DNA of 49,394 nucleotides from a virus: the IMG/VR virus record IMGVR_UViG_3300037488_001017, positions 1 to 49,394 of that record; one strand, given 5' to 3'. Below are positions 7,842 to 15,241 of this stretch, in pieces (positions within the stretch are counted from its first letter, which is position 1; each line of letters starts with the position of its first letter). The notes beneath the pieces were generated by a model. The model did no database searches and was not told where the DNA came from. It saw only the letters and a list, made by a program, of their open reading frames with translations. The position numbers were made by a program, and so were the translations under genes.

Positions 7842-10130
7842 ATGAATAACCCAATCATCACAGCATCCGGCGCTATTCCCGCATACGCATGTGTCAAGGT
7901 ATCAACCACCACCAACACAGTTGAAGTATGCAACACATCCACTGACATAGCTTTTAATTTTACAACTGGAACTCCCACTCTAAGTGGTGCGCCAGTTGTC
8001 TTCCAAACCTCAGACAACCAGCTTGACATCGTAACTCTACGAGCAAGTGGCAACATTGCAATTGGCAATCTACTTGTCCCATCGACAGCAGGTACAGTAG
8101 TTGCCTCTTCATCCGGCCAGTTCATTGCTATGTCCGCAGCCACTAGTGGACAAAACCTAACCGCTCGCAGATTCAACGCCGGCGCAACCGCAAACTTCCT
8201 TGCGACCGGTACGGGTACAATCACGCGCACCCTTGACTCCAAACTTGGCGACACCCTGAGTGTCAAAGACTTTGGCGCGATTGGCGATGGAGTTGCAAAT
8301 GACACGGACGCACTTCAAGCAGCACTTGATGCCAGTGTTGGTAAAAGTCTTTACGTTCCACCGGGAACTTACCGAACAATTGCGGCACTAAGAATAAAGC
8401 AAAAAACTTGTTTCTTTGCTCAACAAGGAACGGCAACAATTGATGTCCAGCCAACAGGTGGAACCACATCACTAACACACGGAATTATTATTGACGGAAA
8501 CGAAGTTGTCATTGACGGTTTGAAAATCTCCGGAACTAATCAGTTCAAAATTACCGGGCCAATTAGATCCGAATACGCAAAAGGAATTGTTGCTGATTCA
8601 CAAATCAGTACCGGCAACGTAGTTTTTACCCGACCAACAATTACAAACTGCTTGATTTTTAAATGGGGTTTGGGAATTGAACTTCGTCGAGCAAGCACTT
8701 ACAGCATTACAAACAATCGTCTTTGGGGTGGCGCACAGTTTGACGAATCAATTGATGATGCTGGCACTACTGACATTGCAATCTATGGATCAGAACCACC
8801 TGCCGATTCTTTCCGAGGAATCATTACCGGGAACTTCTGTCTAGGAAACCAAGATGTAGGAATTTCAGCATCTGGAAATTCAGGCGACCATGACATTACA
8901 ATTAGCAACAATGTAATTCAAGCAATGAAGTTAGATGTTGATGGAGTTACTCCAATTGCAATTACTAATGATGCTGAAAACAAATCAAGGTACGCAATCA
9001 TTGTTGGCTACGGTGGTCTTATTTCCTGCCGTGTAGCAATTTGTAATAACGTAATCCGAGACTATGGACACACGGGTATCGATTGCCAGACAGCCAATCC
9101 TCCGGGTGGTGACCTAGTTATCTCAGGCAATGTCGTATCTCGTTGCGGTTTCAGTGTTCAATACCCAAGCGATGTCAGCCTTAAAGCAGGTATCTATTCT
9201 GCTGGTGGTGCCGACTCAATTACGGGAAACATTGTCTTGGACTGCACCCGTGTTGGAATTCAAATCAATTCGCCAAAAGCAATAGATGGAGTAAAGCAAC
9301 ACACAAGACCCGTCATCTCTGGTAACAACATTGCTCGTATTGCAGTTGATACAAATGCTGGTGCTTCAGCAGCAACCTCTGGCCGAGGCATCCAAGTAAT
9401 AGGTGCGTTTACTAGCGGTGTTCTTATCTCAAGCAACCGAATTCAGGCAACCGAAGGAACAGCAATTGTTGCCGCTAGTAGTGCTGGAGCAGACCAAGGA
9501 GACATCCATATTGTTGGTAACCAAATTACTACTACAAGTATTTGGGGTGGGATTCAAGTGTCCAACGGTGGATCCCGTGATTCTTCTGTGGTTGGAAACC
9601 GCATTGTTGGTAACAACAATGTAACTGACAACACCACATTCAACGCTGGCATCTGGTCAGACCTTGGTGTTGGAAAAGTGCATTGCATGAACAACACAAT
9701 TGAAAAATTCTCCATAGGAATTAGACCAGTAGGAACCAGCACTACTGCTCCAGCATTACGAGATCTATCACACAACATTTCCGGTAACACGGTCAAGAAT
9801 TGCAGAATTGGAATTGGTGGATCTGGTGGATTTATCGTTGCCCAAGCAAACATTGTTACTGGATCTACCGAGTCACATTATCAAGGCAATGTGTGGAGCG
9901 GCATTATCTTGTCAGCAAGTACAAGTTCTGGATTTAACCCAGCCCCTGGATTGCCTATCGTAATAGCCGCAGACAACCACATCCCGGAGGTCGGTGGTCT
10001 TGGGTGGGTAAGAGGCGACAGAGTTGTAAATAGCCAACCTGCAATAGGTTCGCCAAAGGGATGGATCTGCACCGCGTCAGCAACCGTTCTATTACCAAAT
10101 GGCACTTGGGTATCTGAAGGTAACCTTTAA
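7842..10130 (+). CDS. Tail spike / tail fibre, pectate-lyase-like beta-helix
   Basis: This 762-residue protein has an N-terminal adaptor-like region (about 1-135), then VKDFGAIGDGVANDTDALQ from about residue 141, the hallmark entry to a pectate-lyase-superfamily right-handed beta-helix. Many short Asn/Gly/Ile repeats of the form ISGNxI / ITNNxx follow to about residue 650, and then a distinct C-terminal domain. Such proteins bind and often depolymerise surface polysaccharide. It is more A/T-rich than the flanking replication genes and lies on the opposite strand from the other tail genes, which suggests module exchange. The enzyme activity is inferred from fold only. Confidence 0.85.
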   Translation: MNNPIITASGAIPAYACVKVSTTTNTVEVCNTSTDIAFNFTTGTPTLSGAPVVFQTSDNQLDIVTLRASGNIAIGNLLVPSTAGTVVASSSGQFIAMSAATSGQNLTARRFNAGATANFLATGTGTITRTLDSKLGDTLSVKDFGAIGDGVANDTDALQAALDASVGKSLYVPPGTYRTIAALRIKQKTCFFAQQGTATIDVQPTGGTTSLTHGIIIDGNEVVIDGLKISGTNQFKITGPIRSEYAKGIVADSQISTGNVVFTRPTITNCLIFKWGLGIELRRASTYSITNNRLWGGAQFDESIDDAGTTDIAIYGSEPPADSFRGIITGNFCLGNQDVGISASGNSGDHDITISNNVIQAMKLDVDGVTPIAITNDAENKSRYAIIVGYGGLISCRVAICNNVIRDYGHTGIDCQTANPPGGDLVISGNVVSRCGFSVQYPSDVSLKAGIYSAGGADSITGNIVLDCTRVGIQINSPKAIDGVKQHTRPVISGNNIARIAVDTNAGASAATSGRGIQVIGAFTSGVLISSNRIQATEGTAIVAASSAGADQGDIHIVGNQITTTSIWGGIQVSNGGSRDSSVVGNRIVGNNNVTDNTTFNAGIWSDLGVGKVHCMNNTIEKFSIGIRPVGTSTTAPALRDLSHNISGNTVKNCRIGIGGSGGFIVAQANIVTGSTESHYQGNVWSGIILSASTSSGFNPAPGLPIVIAADNHIPEVGGLGWVRGDRVVNSQPAIGSPKGWICTASATVLLPNGTWVSEGNL

Positions 10131-10146
10131 TTTCTAAACTAAATAC

Positions 10147-10365
10147 ATGACCCTTGAAACTAACAATCGCGTTTCCCTTTCTATTGGTAACTGGATTGCA
10201 CTCGGTGCTGTCCTTATTACCCTACTGGGTCTATTCAGTTCTGCCTACCTCAACCACGACCGACTGCTTCAGGTAGTGATTGCCAACCAAGAGCACATCA
10301 GCAAGCGCCTCGATAAATTTGAGAACAAGCTTGACGCGTTTCCTATCACCAATACTGCTCGCTAG
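10147..10365 (+). CDS. Small membrane protein, holin-like
   Basis: A 72-residue protein with one strong membrane segment (about residues 14-34, WIALGAVLITLLGLFSSAYL) and a charged, helical C-terminus (KRLDKFENKLDAF). A short N-terminal tail, single TM and basic/amphipathic tail fit class III-like holins or other small lysis membrane proteins. The position after the tail spike and before a lipoprotein-like gene fits a lysis cassette, but no endolysin is adjacent. It overlaps the next gene's start. Holin function is inference. Confidence 0.6.
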   Translation: MTLETNNRVSLSIGNWIALGAVLITLLGLFSSAYLNHDRLLQVVIANQEHISKRLDKFENKLDAFPITNTAR

Positions 10366-10819
10366 TTTGCTGGTGGGGTGTAGTCCCCTCGCACGTGTGA
10401 GTAGCAACACCAACGCCATCCGCGAGGAGGCCCAGGTCCTTATCGACCACGGCCAAGCCACGGGTGACCAGGAGGTAGTTACCCATGCCCAGCGCATCAG
10501 CAATCTGGCTGCTGATACTCATGTCCGTCTATCTGGCTTGGAGGACAAAGTCCCCGCGTGGCTCTCCACTCTATGGATGGCGGCACTCGCCATGGTGGTC
10601 GTGGGCATTGTCATTGTTCTGTGGCAGACCGGCATTGGCACAGCCATCCGCGTTGCCATTGGCTGGATCCCCCGCTCCAAGGTCCGCGATGCCGACCTCG
10701 CAGTTGGTATGCTTGATCCCAACAACCCTGAGAATGCACGCGAGTATGTCGCCGCGCGTCGTGCCTCAGACCCGGAGTTTGATGCTGCGTGGCGACGTAT
10801 CCAAAAGAAAGGTTCCTAA
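10319..10819 (+). CDS. Predicted lipoprotein with a transmembrane segment
   Basis: Two TTG starts are possible (10280 and 10319). The second gives a clean lipoprotein signal, MRTSLTRFLSPILLASLLVGC, split here as n-region RTSLTR, a hydrophobic core and an LVGC lipobox, so I prefer it (166 residues). A helical region follows, then a second membrane segment (about 85-110, WMAALAMVVVGIVIVLW) and a charged C-terminus. A lipobox plus TM is odd for an Rz1-type spanin but could serve lysis or superinfection exclusion. It overlaps the preceding gene by 47 bases, and its stop overlaps the next start (TAATG). Confidence 0.6.
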   Translation: MRTSLTRFLSPILLASLLVGCSPLARVSSNTNAIREEAQVLIDHGQATGDQEVVTHAQRISNLAADTHVRLSGLEDKVPAWLSTLWMAALAMVVVGIVIVLWQTGIGTAIRVAIGWIPRSKVRDADLAVGMLDPNNPENAREYVAARRASDPEFDAAWRRIQKKGS

Positions 10820-10932
10820 TGCTTGCTGACTTCTCATCCGTCCTCGGTTCCCTGTGGTTCTCACTACTCCTCGGCGCTGTCGGCCTTGGTGCCGGCTGGT
10901 TCCTCCGCGGCAAGTATGGCTCCAAGTTCTGA
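10819..10932 (+). CDS. Tiny single-TM protein (37 residues)
   Basis: This short gene starts with ATG overlapping the previous stop (TAATG) and ends with TGA at 10930. The product is MLADFSSVLGSLWFSLL followed by a Gly/Ala/Leu core and a basic tail ending FLRGKYGSKF: a one-TM protein with positively charged C-terminus. The preceding gene provides AAAGG as Shine-Dalgarno. Size, topology and position make it a holin or antiholin-like candidate in the same membrane cassette. It is confined between the lipoprotein gene and a strong hairpin. Confidence 0.6.
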   Translation: MLADFSSVLGSLWFSLLLGAVGLGAGWFLRGKYGSKF

Positions 10933-10971
10933 GTGAAGTAACTACTTCACCCTCCACCTATACGGTGTGCC

Positions 10972-11007
10972 GCACACGCGGGGTTGCGCTTCGCGCCCCG
11001 CGTGTGC
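10972..11007 (+). terminator. Strong GC hairpin, terminator-like
   Basis: Twelve perfect pairs (10972-10983 with 10996-11007; GCACACGCGGGG and complement) with a 12-base loop that can itself pair GCG/CGC. A smaller 8-pair repeat lies at 10933-10950 (GTGAAGTA/TACTTCAC). There is no T-tract, so termination would have to be factor-dependent; alternatively it insulates the membrane cassette from the nuclease gene or stabilises mRNA ends. Confidence 0.55.
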
Positions 11008-11036
11008 TGTCTTCACCCATTCCCAGAAAGAACGCT

Positions 11037-12248
11037 ATGCCCCCCGAAACCGAACGTCCGATCTACCCCACCAACTCAGGCAAGGAATCAATGGAGTGGC
11101 TTGCCTTCCATGGTCTTGCGCCCCGCAGTGTGGGCATCCGCTCCTCTGACTACCGCATGATGCGCTCTTGCCCGTTCACGTGGTACCTGTCCCGCCGGCT
11201 GGGGCTGACCAAAGCTGACCGCTACAGCGCTGCCCTATCCCGCGGTTCGTGGGCACACCTTGCCTTCGCCTCCCTCTGTCTACGCAAGGACACAGAGAAG
11301 GCACTCCAGATGTACGACAACGCAATCGACGCACGCATCCAAGAGATCATCAAGCACGGCAAGTCTGTTGGCCGTAACTCCGACCTGATCCGTGAGATCT
11401 GTGAGCGCGAGGAGAAAGACGCACGCACTGCATGGGCTTGGTTCTGTGCAGCTACGGAGATTGTCTACGAAGACAGCGGCATGAACCTCAACAAGTGGAT
11501 GTCAGGAATAAACATCGTCGCTCAGGAACCCACCATCCGACATGGTGATCGGGTGATCCAACCAGACGCACTCATCACATTCCCAATGAACCCCAAGATC
11601 TTGTGGATCGTTGACTTCAAGACCACAAGTGTCAGCCCCTTCGACCGTTTGCAAGCGTGCCCCATAGAGTTTCAAACTCAGCACTATTTCCAAACTATGC
11701 TGGATCTCAACCTCTCTGACTACAACTGTGAGTCGCTGGGTGGGGTCATTCATCTTGCCGTGCAGAAACCCACCATCGAGTTTGGAATGAAGGATCGTCC
11801 ATTCACCATGGACACCTCGCCGCTCAAGAGTGGTCCTCGTAAGGGTGAGCCGCGCAATGAAAAGATATTTGTTGGTGACCCTGACCCTGCTATCTACCAG
11901 CAGCGATGCTACGAGTGGTATGCGGGTACCGGTGAGTATCTACATCTAGAGCCCGAGCGCCTCACCAATCCATGCGTGAACTTTTCTTACACAAGTGCAC
12001 AACATCTTCTTGAAGATGACATGGTAAAGATGTACAATCGACGTCTTGCATTCTGTCGCAAGTACGCAGAGCTTGAACCGTACCCAGAAAACTTTGAGAT
12101 GGGTGATCCAATCCAAGGAACCGGATCACCTTCCCAATACCTTCCATTCATGTTGACTTCACCTGGAGTGTGGCCCGACATCGTTCATCGCGAAGGGTTT
12201 GTGCAACGTGACCGCGACGACGCAATCATTGAAGGAGATACAGCATGA
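11037..12248 (+). CDS. PD-(D/E)XK exonuclease (RecB/Cas4-like)
   Basis: The frame extends upstream to 10854 through the hairpin, but the ATG at 11037 follows CAGAAAG and gives a 403-residue protein beginning MPPETERP. Visible family features: an N-terminal helix SSDYRMMRSCPFTWYLSRRL (compare S-x-x-x-L-x-x-CPxxY), D177 in PDALITF, D193-F194-K195 in IVDFKTT, and a QTQHYFQTM helix resembling the QxxxY motif. This is the core of RecB/Cas4-type nucleases. With the adjacent Sak4-like ATPase and probable SSB it forms a recombination or end-processing module. It overlaps the next gene by 4 bases (ATGA). Confidence 0.8.
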   Translation: MPPETERPIYPTNSGKESMEWLAFHGLAPRSVGIRSSDYRMMRSCPFTWYLSRRLGLTKADRYSAALSRGSWAHLAFASLCLRKDTEKALQMYDNAIDARIQEIIKHGKSVGRNSDLIREICEREEKDARTAWAWFCAATEIVYEDSGMNLNKWMSGINIVAQEPTIRHGDRVIQPDALITFPMNPKILWIVDFKTTSVSPFDRLQACPIEFQTQHYFQTMLDLNLSDYNCESLGGVIHLAVQKPTIEFGMKDRPFTMDTSPLKSGPRKGEPRNEKIFVGDPDPAIYQQRCYEWYAGTGEYLHLEPERLTNPCVNFSYTSAQHLLEDDMVKMYNRRLAFCRKYAELEPYPENFEMGDPIQGTGSPSQYLPFMLTSPGVWPDIVHREGFVQRDRDDAIIEGDTA

Positions 12249-12655
12249 CCGACGAGAAACGCAAGCACCCATTCACATGCTTCTACACCGAGATCCTTGA
12301 GAAGATCATTGCTCCCAAGATCATGGAAGTAGTCAGCATAGAACCAGCAACCAGCCGGAGTGATCTACTCCGCAAGTTCAATCAAAGATACAACTCACAA
12401 GTATCAACCACCACGTTCACTGATTGGTGCGATCAGCTAGACGTAAGGTTTGAGACTGTTGTTAAGGTGAGTATCCCAGGCTATCGCGAGGCGGCGAAAC
12501 TGCCAATTTCAAATGCTAGACAACAGGAGATAGAAGACGACTCGCCGGTTGTCTTCGACGAACCAAGACAAGACATCACTTCAAACTCGTTCCAAATGGG
12601 AGAACGAATGGTTCTTCCAGGCGGTGCAAAAGCACCCTCTTACTATCAAGATTAA
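12245..12655 (+). CDS. Hypothetical protein between nuclease and ATPase
   Basis: A 136-residue protein, not recognised by family. The N-terminal two thirds is helical and resembles a small helix-turn-helix arrangement (LLRKFNQRYNSQVSTTTFTDWCDQL around 38-62, described as a region), which would suit a DNA-binding protein. The C-terminus is acidic and then Gly/Ser-rich. Start and end are coupled to the nuclease (4-base overlap) and to the ATPase (9-base gap). A role in transcription or in loading recombination proteins is possible but unproven. Confidence 0.55.
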   Translation: MTDEKRKHPFTCFYTEILEKIIAPKIMEVVSIEPATSRSDLLRKFNQRYNSQVSTTTFTDWCDQLDVRFETVVKVSIPGYREAAKLPISNARQQEIEDDSPVVFDEPRQDITSNSFQMGERMVLPGGAKAPSYYQD

Positions 12656-12664
12656 GGCACCATC

Positions 12665-13564
12665 ATGACGCATGCCCTCGCTACAGGAAAAACGATTGCT
12701 TCTAAATACCCTTCACTTGGCTCTTCGGTGGTCACTGGTCGCGTCCCTATTGGGCGCATGTTCGGTTTGGTTGTTGGCGAAGCAGGTAGTGGAAAGTCAT
12801 TCCTGTTTCAATCGAACCCGAATGCGTTTATCATCAACTTGGATGAAACGCCGGCGGTATGCCCGACGAGTGAATCGACGATGTGGCCGGTACCGGGACC
12901 GGATGGCCGCACGATTGGTGTGGATGGGAATCCGATTGTAATGTCATGGAAGCTAGTTGAGGAGAAGCAGAAGCAACTCATCGAACTAGCAGTCAAGAAC
13001 CTACCACGACCAGAGACAATCGTCATCGACACACTTGGTGCAGCACTTCGTATGTTGCGACCACATATCGCAAGCCTGTACGGACGCGAGAAGTTTACTG
13101 ACGTTGATGGCCGACTTGGCTGGGAGCGCCTGTTTGACACACTCATTGAGTTTGCAGTCACGCTGCGCCGACACGGCTACGGCGTGTACTTCATTGCTCA
13201 TCTGTCACGCAAGCACATCCCACTCAACGAGAACCAGCACGTAGAGGAATACAAGATCATCATCAGTGATGGCTTGTACGCCCGACTGTTCCCGATGTTT
13301 GATATCGTCATCCCCATCACCACCAACTGGGACACCGTTGAGGAATCCCGCGTTGTTGAGAACAAGGTAGGCGAGCACATCATCAAGCAGAACAAGGTAA
13401 CTAGCCGCCGTGTCAGGCAGCACTTTGCCACATTCAGTAACCCTAAGTTCGAAGGTATTGCCAAGGTCCGCACGATGCAACCAATGGAGACATTGAAGTT
13501 GCCATCAGAGAATGCTTGGCAAGAACTACAGGTTGCGTACAACGAGGCAAACGCACCCCGCTGA
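12665..13564 (+). CDS. Sak4-like RecA-fold ATPase
   Basis: A 299-residue P-loop protein. Walker A is G38-E-A-G-S-G-K-S45 (GEAGSGKS). Walker B is around residues 118-123 (ETIVIDTLG). The order and size fit phage AAA_24 / Sak4 single-domain RecA-like ATPases, which anneal or exchange strands with a cognate SSB. It has the usual neighbours of that system: a PD-(D/E)XK nuclease upstream and an SSB-like gene downstream. An alternative is a phage DNA-packaging or replication ATPase. The stop codon lies in the loop of a hairpin (13551-13578). Confidence 0.8.
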   Translation: MTHALATGKTIASKYPSLGSSVVTGRVPIGRMFGLVVGEAGSGKSFLFQSNPNAFIINLDETPAVCPTSESTMWPVPGPDGRTIGVDGNPIVMSWKLVEEKQKQLIELAVKNLPRPETIVIDTLGAALRMLRPHIASLYGREKFTDVDGRLGWERLFDTLIEFAVTLRRHGYGVYFIAHLSRKHIPLNENQHVEEYKIIISDGLYARLFPMFDIVIPITTNWDTVEESRVVENKVGEHIIKQNKVTSRRVRQHFATFSNPKFEGIAKVRTMQPMETLKLPSENAWQELQVAYNEANAPR

Positions 13565-13578
13565 CGCGGGGGGTGCGT
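13551..13578 (+). terminator. Hairpin over the stop codon of the ATPase gene
   Basis: Nine perfect pairs (13551-13559 with 13570-13578, ACGCACCCC and complement) with the TGA stop in the loop. Downstream is T-rich (TCGTTTGTTTGGTTTC) but has no tight T-run. It may be a partial terminator or an mRNA-stabilising end between the ATPase and the abundant SSB-like gene. Confidence 0.5.
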
Positions 13579-13636
13579 CCGCCTCTCCCACTATCGTTTG
13601 TTTGGTTTCATTTCCATTCCTATTTAGGAGCTTACT

Positions 13637-14161
13637 ATGCCAGTTGACTCGAAAGTCAAAACGATGTTTTCCGCCCTCAACGACACCTTCAAGAGCGCAC
13701 AAGCCGACTCCGGTCTTGGCGCACTCGGATGGTGGCCAGAAGAAGGCAACCACGATTGCTTGGTTACCGACGTGAACATGCAGGAGTCCCCATTCAAGCA
13801 GTCCGATGGCAGCACCTACCCCGGTGTTGAGATCCAGTTCTCCTACCAGCTCATCACTGACCCAGGTCAGCAGGAGCCACGCCGGTGGGTCGGCTCACCC
13901 TTCCGCATCCCTACGGACACCAATGTCCTGACGGACCCGAAGGCTAAGATCCGCGCTGAGATCGAACTGCGCCGCCTCAAGGGACACCTGACCGTGTGCC
14001 TACGCCGTGAGCCACAGGACATGGGTGCAGCGTTGGGAGAAATTTCCCATCGTCTGGAATCCACGGATTCTGTTGTAGCGGTTGTGGTCAAGTGCCAGTA
14101 TGATCAAGCAGGCGGTAAGACCTACCGCAAGGAGTTCTTGCAGAAGGCTCTCTCGACCTGA
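13637..14161 (+). CDS. Probable single-stranded DNA-binding protein
   Basis: A 174-residue protein, beta-rich in the middle (HDCLVTDVNM, YPGVEIQFSYQLI, DSVVAVVVKCQYD) with a helical segment (KAKIRAEIELRRLKGHL) and a basic end. The pattern and the position after the Sak4-like ATPase suggest an OB-fold phage SSB, though the classical acidic C-terminal tip is missing (ends KALST). It has its own leader, the Shine-Dalgarno TTAGGAG, and is followed by a strong terminator, consistent with high independent expression. Confidence 0.55.
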   Translation: MPVDSKVKTMFSALNDTFKSAQADSGLGALGWWPEEGNHDCLVTDVNMQESPFKQSDGSTYPGVEIQFSYQLITDPGQQEPRRWVGSPFRIPTDTNVLTDPKAKIRAEIELRRLKGHLTVCLRREPQDMGAALGEISHRLESTDSVVAVVVKCQYDQAGGKTYRKEFLQKALST

Positions 14162-14164
14162 TTT

Positions 14165-14222
14165 CCTATGCCCCACCAGCCGGTGAGGGGGTTACCCACA
14201 AGGTGCCCCCTCACCTCATAGG
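14165..14222 (+). repeat. Nested inverted repeat after the SSB-like gene
   Basis: An inner 9-pair stem (14182-14190 with 14207-14215, GGTGAGGGG and complement) sits inside an outer 6-pair stem (14165-14170 with 14217-14222, CCTATG/CATAGG). One CCCACCAG octamer lies at 14172-14179 in the connecting strand. There is no T-tract; the intrinsic terminator 20 bases further on is separate. It probably protects the 3' end of the SSB-like transcript. Confidence 0.5.
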
Positions 14223-14241
14223 TGTTACGAGCCCCCGGAAG

Positions 14242-14280
14242 GGACTGGGTGTTGATGAGAATCCACCCAGTCCTTTTTAT
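14242..14280 (+). terminator. Intrinsic terminator of the recombination operon
   Basis: Canonical rho-independent terminator: 9 perfect pairs (14242-14250 GGACTGGGT with 14265-14273) followed by TTTTTATT at 14274. It closes the plus-strand nuclease / ATPase / SSB-like unit. Confidence 0.9.
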
Positions 14281-14301
14281 TACTAGCCATAGGATACTGG
14301 A

Positions 14302-14784
14302 ATGCCATACGAATCGACCATCGTCTTGAATGTACCCGCGGACGGTACGTATTTCGATATCAAACAGCACATCAAAGAAACAACAATACAACACGGTATT
14401 GAACCAGAAAAGTGGTCAATTACTGTAACTAGTGAACCTCATTGCTCATGGGGTTACGTCTCATATGTGCATCCGTTTTATGGCGCAATAGACATGGTCA
14501 ATGCAAGTTGGTCGTTACGTTTCCCCAACTGCTCAATAGAGCGGATTCACCGGGTCACTCAGAAGAAGTTCTTTGAGGACATTGCCAACAACACACGGAG
14601 TGGACTGATTGGAATTGGTATTGTCCACAACCTCATCGAGCTAAGCAACAAAGGTGTATCAACTGCCGGCATGTTGGCTTGGATTAAAGACGTACGTTTT
14701 GATTGCAAGCTAATCAAGGAATGCCTCGAAGGAGTGCGAGGCTTACCGTATGAGCCTGGAAAAGACCACAACAATTACCCTTGA
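14302..14784 (+). CDS. Hypothetical protein
   Basis: A 160-residue protein, not recognised. The N-terminal half has alternating strands with His/Trp/Tyr residues (STIVLNVPADG, SITVTSEPHCSWGYVSY); the second half is helical with Lys/Cys pairs. It lies after the operon terminator, preceded by AGGATACTGG, so it has its own promoter or reads through. It overlaps the next gene by 35 bases. Confidence 0.6.
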   Translation: MPYESTIVLNVPADGTYFDIKQHIKETTIQHGIEPEKWSITVTSEPHCSWGYVSYVHPFYGAIDMVNASWSLRFPNCSIERIHRVTQKKFFEDIANNTRSGLIGIGIVHNLIELSNKGVSTAGMLAWIKDVRFDCKLIKECLEGVRGLPYEPGKDHNNYP

Positions 14785-15241
14785 ATCGGGCTGGGCACCC
14801 GGCAGGGGCGGTCGCTTGGAGACAAAGCGCCTGTACCTGAACGCAACCATCCCACGCCACTGGATGCCATCTAGGCACCGCAAACGGGGAATCAGCGAAG
14901 TCCTTGTAGTCCACTATCCCGAACACCCCCGCCACTGGTGGGCTGTTGTCCGCTACACCCTAGCAGCCAGCCACCCACCAGCGGGGGATCTGGTCGGACC
15001 GATGGAAGGAACCCCCTACCGAGTACGCAAGGCGGCCAACGTCTACACCCGGACGTGGGCAACCAGCACGGACATCCACATGTCCACCACCCTCAATCGC
15101 AATACGGTGTCCCAGATAGCCGAACTCACTACCCTCAACCCCCTGTGGGTGGGCTCCCGCTTTGTAGACCGCTGGATCCACGGAGCCACCCGCTGGCACC
15201 CCGTACCAGCAGTCGTCGAATTGTGGATGCCACTCAGTTAA
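14750..15241 (+). CDS. Hypothetical basic, Trp/Arg-rich protein
   Basis: A 163-residue protein of unknown function, rich in Arg, His, Trp and Pro. It starts inside the previous gene, after GCCT and an in-frame ATG at 14750. Its TAA stop overlaps the TAA of the convergent late operon (TTAA at 15238-15241), so no intergenic space separates the early and late transcripts. Three CCCACCAG-type octamers or complements lie in or near it (14935, 14974). Confidence 0.6.
   Translation: MSLEKTTTITLESGWAPGRGGRLETKRLYLNATIPRHWMPSRHRKRGISEVLVVHYPEHPRHWWAVVRYTLAASHPPAGDLVGPMEGTPYRVRKAANVYTRTWATSTDIHMSTTLNRNTVSQIAELTTLNPLWVGSRFVDRWIHGATRWHPVPAVVELWMPLS

Noticed and set aside
7532-8305. Minus-strand 257-residue ORF over the tail spike start
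   Set aside because: Antisense to two supported genes and without a Shine-Dalgarno; a composition artefact.
10854-11036. Upstream extension of the PD-(D/E)XK nuclease
   Set aside because: Includes the 12-pair hairpin and the 37-residue gene; the ATG at 11037 has its own Shine-Dalgarno.
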